Shown here: piece after piece, positions 35,273 through 38,039 of the stretch
Layout: every line of letters begins with the position of its first letter
Position numbering within the stretch: position 1 is the stretch's first letter
Source: Bacteroidales bacterium
GTDB lineage: Bacteria > Bacteroidota > Bacteroidia > Bacteroidales > PUMT01
Length of the DNA: 38,039 nucleotides
Assembly (NCBI GenBank): GCA_007134675.1
Contig: SLKJ01000136.1
Coordinates: 1-38,039, forward strand
Reading direction: 5' to 3'
Notes under the pieces: model-generated
Told to the model about the DNA's origin: nothing
The model's database searches: none
Seen by the model: the letters and a program-made list of their open reading frames with translations, nothing else
Translations under genes and position numbers: made by a program

Positions 35273-36892
35273 ATGGCCGGTAAAAAAGAAACCCCGAGAC
35301 AAAAACTGATCGGAATGATGTATTTGGTGCTTCTTGCAATGCTCGCACTGAATGTATCCGTGGAAGTACTTGATGCCTTTATCGTGGTAGATGACGGACT
35401 AACAAGGACCACTGAAAATTTCGCAGCAAGTAATGAAGCTACATATAACGAATTTGCACAGCGTTATGCTGAGAATCCTCAGAGGGTTGGACCGTGGAAG
35501 GAGAAAGCCGACCATGTAAGAATTATGGCAAATGATCTCTTTGACTACATTCAGGAACTTAAATTTGAAATTATCCGGGCAACCGGAACCCGTGGTGAGG
35601 AAGCAATAGTAGACGGCAGGATTGTGGGCGAACTGATAAGGGCAAAGGAAAATACAAGCATACCCTCAAATGTAATGCTTGGAGGCCCAAACCCAAACGC
35701 CACTGAACTCAGGGGAAGGATTGAAGACTTCAGGGAAGAGCTGCTTGCAATGGTCGACCCTGATCATATCGGGATTATACAATCCATCGAAACAAACCTT
35801 GACACCTCTGACCCCCCTGTAAGAGAGGGCGTTACCAAGAGGTGGGAAGAAGAGCAGTTCTATTATATGCCACTTGTGGCAGCAATTACAATGCTTTCAA
35901 AGATGCAGGCAGATGTCAGGAATGCCGAGTCGGACATCACGACCTATCTACTGGATCAGGTAGACGCCGGTTCATTTATGTTCAACCATCTTGAAGCCAC
36001 GGTCATCCCCCGCTCCAACTATGTATTCAGGGGAGACAACTTCGAGGCAAGCGTTTTTATTGCCGCCTTTGACACCACACAGGCTCCTGAGGTGCTTGTC
36101 GGAAATTACGAGCGGGTAGAGTTGCCTGACGGGACAATCGACTATCAGATGGTTGGTCAGGCCCAGACACTGGATGTTGAACAGGGGAAAGGTATTTACC
36201 GTACAAGGCCTGCAAGCCTCGGTTATCATAGCTGGGGGGGACTGATACGGTTGCGTAATCCTGATGGTTCAGTTATCAGCAGGCCATTCAGAAGCGAATA
36301 CCAGGTTGCCGAACCAAACCTGGTTGTATCTCCTACTGCAATGAACGTTTTCTATCTTGGAATTGACAACCCTGTAGAGATCTCTATTCCGGGACTCGCG
36401 GCCGACCAGATAACCCCTACAGTCACAAATGGCACTATAAGAAGGGTTTCAGGAACAAACTACATAGTAGTGCCAAGCCGGACCGGTGACGCAGAGGTAT
36501 CAGTGGCCGCCAATATTGACGGTTCCAGGAGAAATATGGGTTCAAGAAGTTTCAGGGTCAGAACTGTTCCTGATCCCGTTGCCAAAGTTGCCGGCCGCAC
36601 CGGCGGTAATATAGGAAGGAATTTACTTCTGGCACAAACAGGAGTACTGGCAGATATGGAAAACTTCGATTTCGACCTCAGGTTCACTGTCCAGAGCTTT
36701 AATGTTGTTTCTGTCGGCACCGGCGGTTTTGTTACCGATGCCACCTCAAACAACAATCTCTTTACCGATGCACAGAGGGAAATTATAAGGAATGCCGGCA
36801 GGGGCCAGAGGATATATATTGAAGATATAGTGGCCAGAAGCACCACCGGCGATGAAAGGAGGCTTCCTACCATAAGTTTCAGAATTGATTAA
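35273..36892 (+). CDS. gldM: GldM/PorM type IX secretion motor protein
   Basis: 539 residues. The start MAGKKETPRQKLIGMMYLVL leads into the single membrane helix (~12-32), which threads the GldL ring; NVSVEVLDAFIVVDDGL follows. The periplasmic part matches the four GldM domains: a helical D1 (to ~residue 225), then beta-rich D2-D4, ending with ERRLPTISFRID. It transmits torque from the inner membrane to the GldK/GldN ring. Length is in the normal 510-540 range. A short gap of 36 bases separates it from gldN. Confidence 0.96.
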   Translation: MAGKKETPRQKLIGMMYLVLLAMLALNVSVEVLDAFIVVDDGLTRTTENFAASNEATYNEFAQRYAENPQRVGPWKEKADHVRIMANDLFDYIQELKFEIIRATGTRGEEAIVDGRIVGELIRAKENTSIPSNVMLGGPNPNATELRGRIEDFREELLAMVDPDHIGIIQSIETNLDTSDPPVREGVTKRWEEEQFYYMPLVAAITMLSKMQADVRNAESDITTYLLDQVDAGSFMFNHLEATVIPRSNYVFRGDNFEASVFIAAFDTTQAPEVLVGNYERVELPDGTIDYQMVGQAQTLDVEQGKGIYRTRPASLGYHSWGGLIRLRNPDGSVISRPFRSEYQVAEPNLVVSPTAMNVFYLGIDNPVEISIPGLAADQITPTVTNGTIRRVSGTNYIVVPSRTGDAEVSVAANIDGSRRNMGSRSFRVRTVPDPVAKVAGRTGGNIGRNLLLAQTGVLADMENFDFDLRFTVQSFNVVSVGTGGFVTDATSNNNLFTDAQREIIRNAGRGQRIYIEDIVARSTTGDERRLPTISFRID

Positions 36893-36928
36893 GTTCATAA
36901 CATAACAGCAACTCACAATAATATTGAG

Positions 36929-37783
36929 ATGAAGAATTTGACAGTAATACTAATGACCGCAGCAATTTTTTGCCTTGCAGCAGAAACTGAACTGAAATCG
37001 CAGGATCTGACCACCGGGAGCATCTATCAGAAAGAGAATGTCCCCTACAGAAGACCTGTCCCCCTGCCCCACCTTCGGGAAGCAGATGTGCCATGGTCCA
37101 GGATGATATGGAGAATGGTTGACCTGCGGGAAAAGATGAACCACAACCTCTATTTCCCGACCGAACCCTTTGGTCCGAGAATGAGCCTGATTGATTTACT
37201 TTACCAGGCCGTCCAGAATGGTGAACTTGAAGTATACAACACTGAAGAATTCAGGGTCCCTGTAGAGATGGAGGTCATCGACAACAGGCTGGGAGGAGGA
37301 GTCAGAACCGAAACGGTAGTTGACGTTACCACGGGCGAAACCGTAGAACGGGAGATAGTCGGCGAGGTCCGCACATTTGAAGTACGCGAATACCTTATAC
37401 TTGAACAATGGTACTTCGACAAGAGGCATTCAACTTTCGGTTCAAGGATAGTAGGTTTCAGTCCCATCAGGGTGTATACTACTGATGACGAAGGCGTTGA
37501 AGAAGGTGAGATACGGAGGCAGAATGTATTCTGGGTACATTATCCCTCAGCCCGGGAGGTACTTGCCAGTCATGAAGTCTATGGACGCGGGAATGATCTT
37601 TCAAACCTCTCATTTGACGACCTCTTCCTTCAAAGAAGATTTTCAGGGTACATCTACCGCGAATCAAATGTGTTCAACAACAGAGCTATCAACGAATATG
37701 CAGTTGGACGCGATGCATTGCTTGAGTCGGAAAGAATACATAATGCGATATTTGACTTCGAACAGGATTTATGGGAGTATTGA
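36929..37783 (+). CDS. gldN: GldN/PorN type IX secretion ring protein
   Basis: 284 residues with a signal peptide (LTVILMTAAIFCLAAETELKSQ). Family marks are KENVPYRRPVPLPHLREADVPWSRMIWRMVDLREKMN, written here as one region (residues ~34-72), then YFPTEPFGPRMSLIDLL and EYLILEQWYFDKRHSTFGSR. It binds GldK to form the periplasmic ring of the T9SS. It is the last gene of the set; a strong terminator follows 20 bases later. Length is slightly below the Flavobacterium protein, as is usual for PorN-type members. Confidence 0.95.
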   Translation: MKNLTVILMTAAIFCLAAETELKSQDLTTGSIYQKENVPYRRPVPLPHLREADVPWSRMIWRMVDLREKMNHNLYFPTEPFGPRMSLIDLLYQAVQNGELEVYNTEEFRVPVEMEVIDNRLGGGVRTETVVDVTTGETVEREIVGEVRTFEVREYLILEQWYFDKRHSTFGSRIVGFSPIRVYTTDDEGVEEGEIRRQNVFWVHYPSAREVLASHEVYGRGNDLSNLSFDDLFLQRRFSGYIYRESNVFNNRAINEYAVGRDALLESERIHNAIFDFEQDLWEY

Positions 37784-37802
37784 CAGTATACTACTCACTG
37801 AT

Positions 37803-37837
37803 AAAAAAAACCGGGCGTAGCTCCGGTTTTTTTTTTT
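37803..37837 (+). terminator. Intrinsic terminator after gldN
   Basis: An A-run and CCGG (37811-37814), an eight-base loop, CCGG (37823-37826) and a run of eleven T. The A and T runs extend the stem and make it work in both directions, so it may also end the transcript arriving from the manC-like gene on the minus strand. Confidence 0.85.
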
Positions 37838-37908
37838 ATAGTTTTCTGCCGGCGGCATGGCGGCCAATCATTCACCGGAGGTTATTTTGAAAATTACAGG
37901 GCGATTGT

Positions 37909-38039
37909 CTAAAGATAGTCCTCTCCCTTTTTTATTTTCACATCATTCAGGAAATGTTTTATCCTTTGTTCATCCTCCTGCCGGCAGACAAGCAAAATAT
38001 TACCTGATTCAACAACTATATAGCCATCCAGTCCCTGCA
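37909..38039 (-). CDS. manC: Mannose-1-phosphate guanylyltransferase, C-terminal end only
   Basis: The minus strand is open from the window edge to a TAG at 37911-37909, giving 42 residues that contain LDGYIVVESGNILLVCRQED and EQRIKHFLNDVKIKKGEDYL. This matches, as I know the family, the tail of Bacteroidota mannose-1-phosphate guanylyltransferases (Leu-x-x-Tyr-Ile-Val, then LL-[IV]-C, EEQRI and a final G-E-x-[YF]). The enzyme makes GDP-mannose from mannose-1-phosphate and GTP for surface glycans. Only the C-terminus is in view, so the call depends on this short stretch. It converges on gldN with the terminator in between. Confidence 0.75.
   Translation of the reverse strand, partial: QGLDGYIVVESGNILLVCRQEDEQRIKHFLNDVKIKKGEDYL

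Overview
The window looks like chromosomal DNA of a Bacteroidota bacterium, most likely Bacteroidales or a related order (Marinilabiliales type). The evidence is a porP-gldK-gldL-gldM-gldN (porPKLMN) type IX secretion set, Bacteroidota-restricted families (DUF4270 lipoprotein, DUF5916 outer-membrane protein, HU-CCDC81/SPOR protein, short GT5-like protein), weak or absent Shine-Dalgarno sequences, and several promoter candidates of the Bacteroidota form TTG-N18..21-TAnnTTTG. Genes are densely packed; no gap between genes exceeds 300 bases. I saw no rRNA, tRNA, CRISPR array, insertion sequence, integrase or broken gene.

Layout. 1-4118: the C-terminal part of a GH130 mannoside-phosphorylase-type protein (+) converges on a GT4 glycosyltransferase and a DUF5916 outer-membrane protein (both -). 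A degenerate 22-base tandem repeat lies at the convergence. 4207-10310: housekeeping genes mutS2 (-) and metG (+), which are divergent, then an HU-like/SPOR envelope protein (-). 10502-16923: a sugar-nucleotide cluster (+) of wbpE, wbpD, wbpB and wbpA-like genes, then galE and rfbB. The first four cover the known route from UDP-GlcNAc to UDP-2,3-diacetamido-2,3-dideoxy-glucuronic acid. wbpE and galE are both preceded by the same 37-base leader. 16972-20962: glmS, a DUF4270 lipoprotein and a truncated GT5-like protein (all -). GlmS makes the GlcN-6-P that feeds the UDP-GlcNAc used by its convergent neighbours. 21256-25393: a tight operon panC-panD-UPF0104-rfaE2-radA (+). 25467-27824: class A penicillin-binding protein (-). 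28047-30395: topA (+). 30403-37783: an arginase-fold protein that has lost its metal ligands, then porP, gldK, gldL, gldM and gldN (+), ending at a strong terminator. 37909-38039: the last 42 codons of a mannose-1-phosphate guanylyltransferase (-).

The general theme is envelope and surface-glycan construction (nucleotide sugars, peptidoglycan, lipoproteins, T9SS) mixed with housekeeping genes. The points most worth a second look are the duplicated 37-base leader, the ligand-less arginase-fold protein between topA and the T9SS operon, and the single-domain GT5-like protein paired with the DUF4270 lipoprotein.
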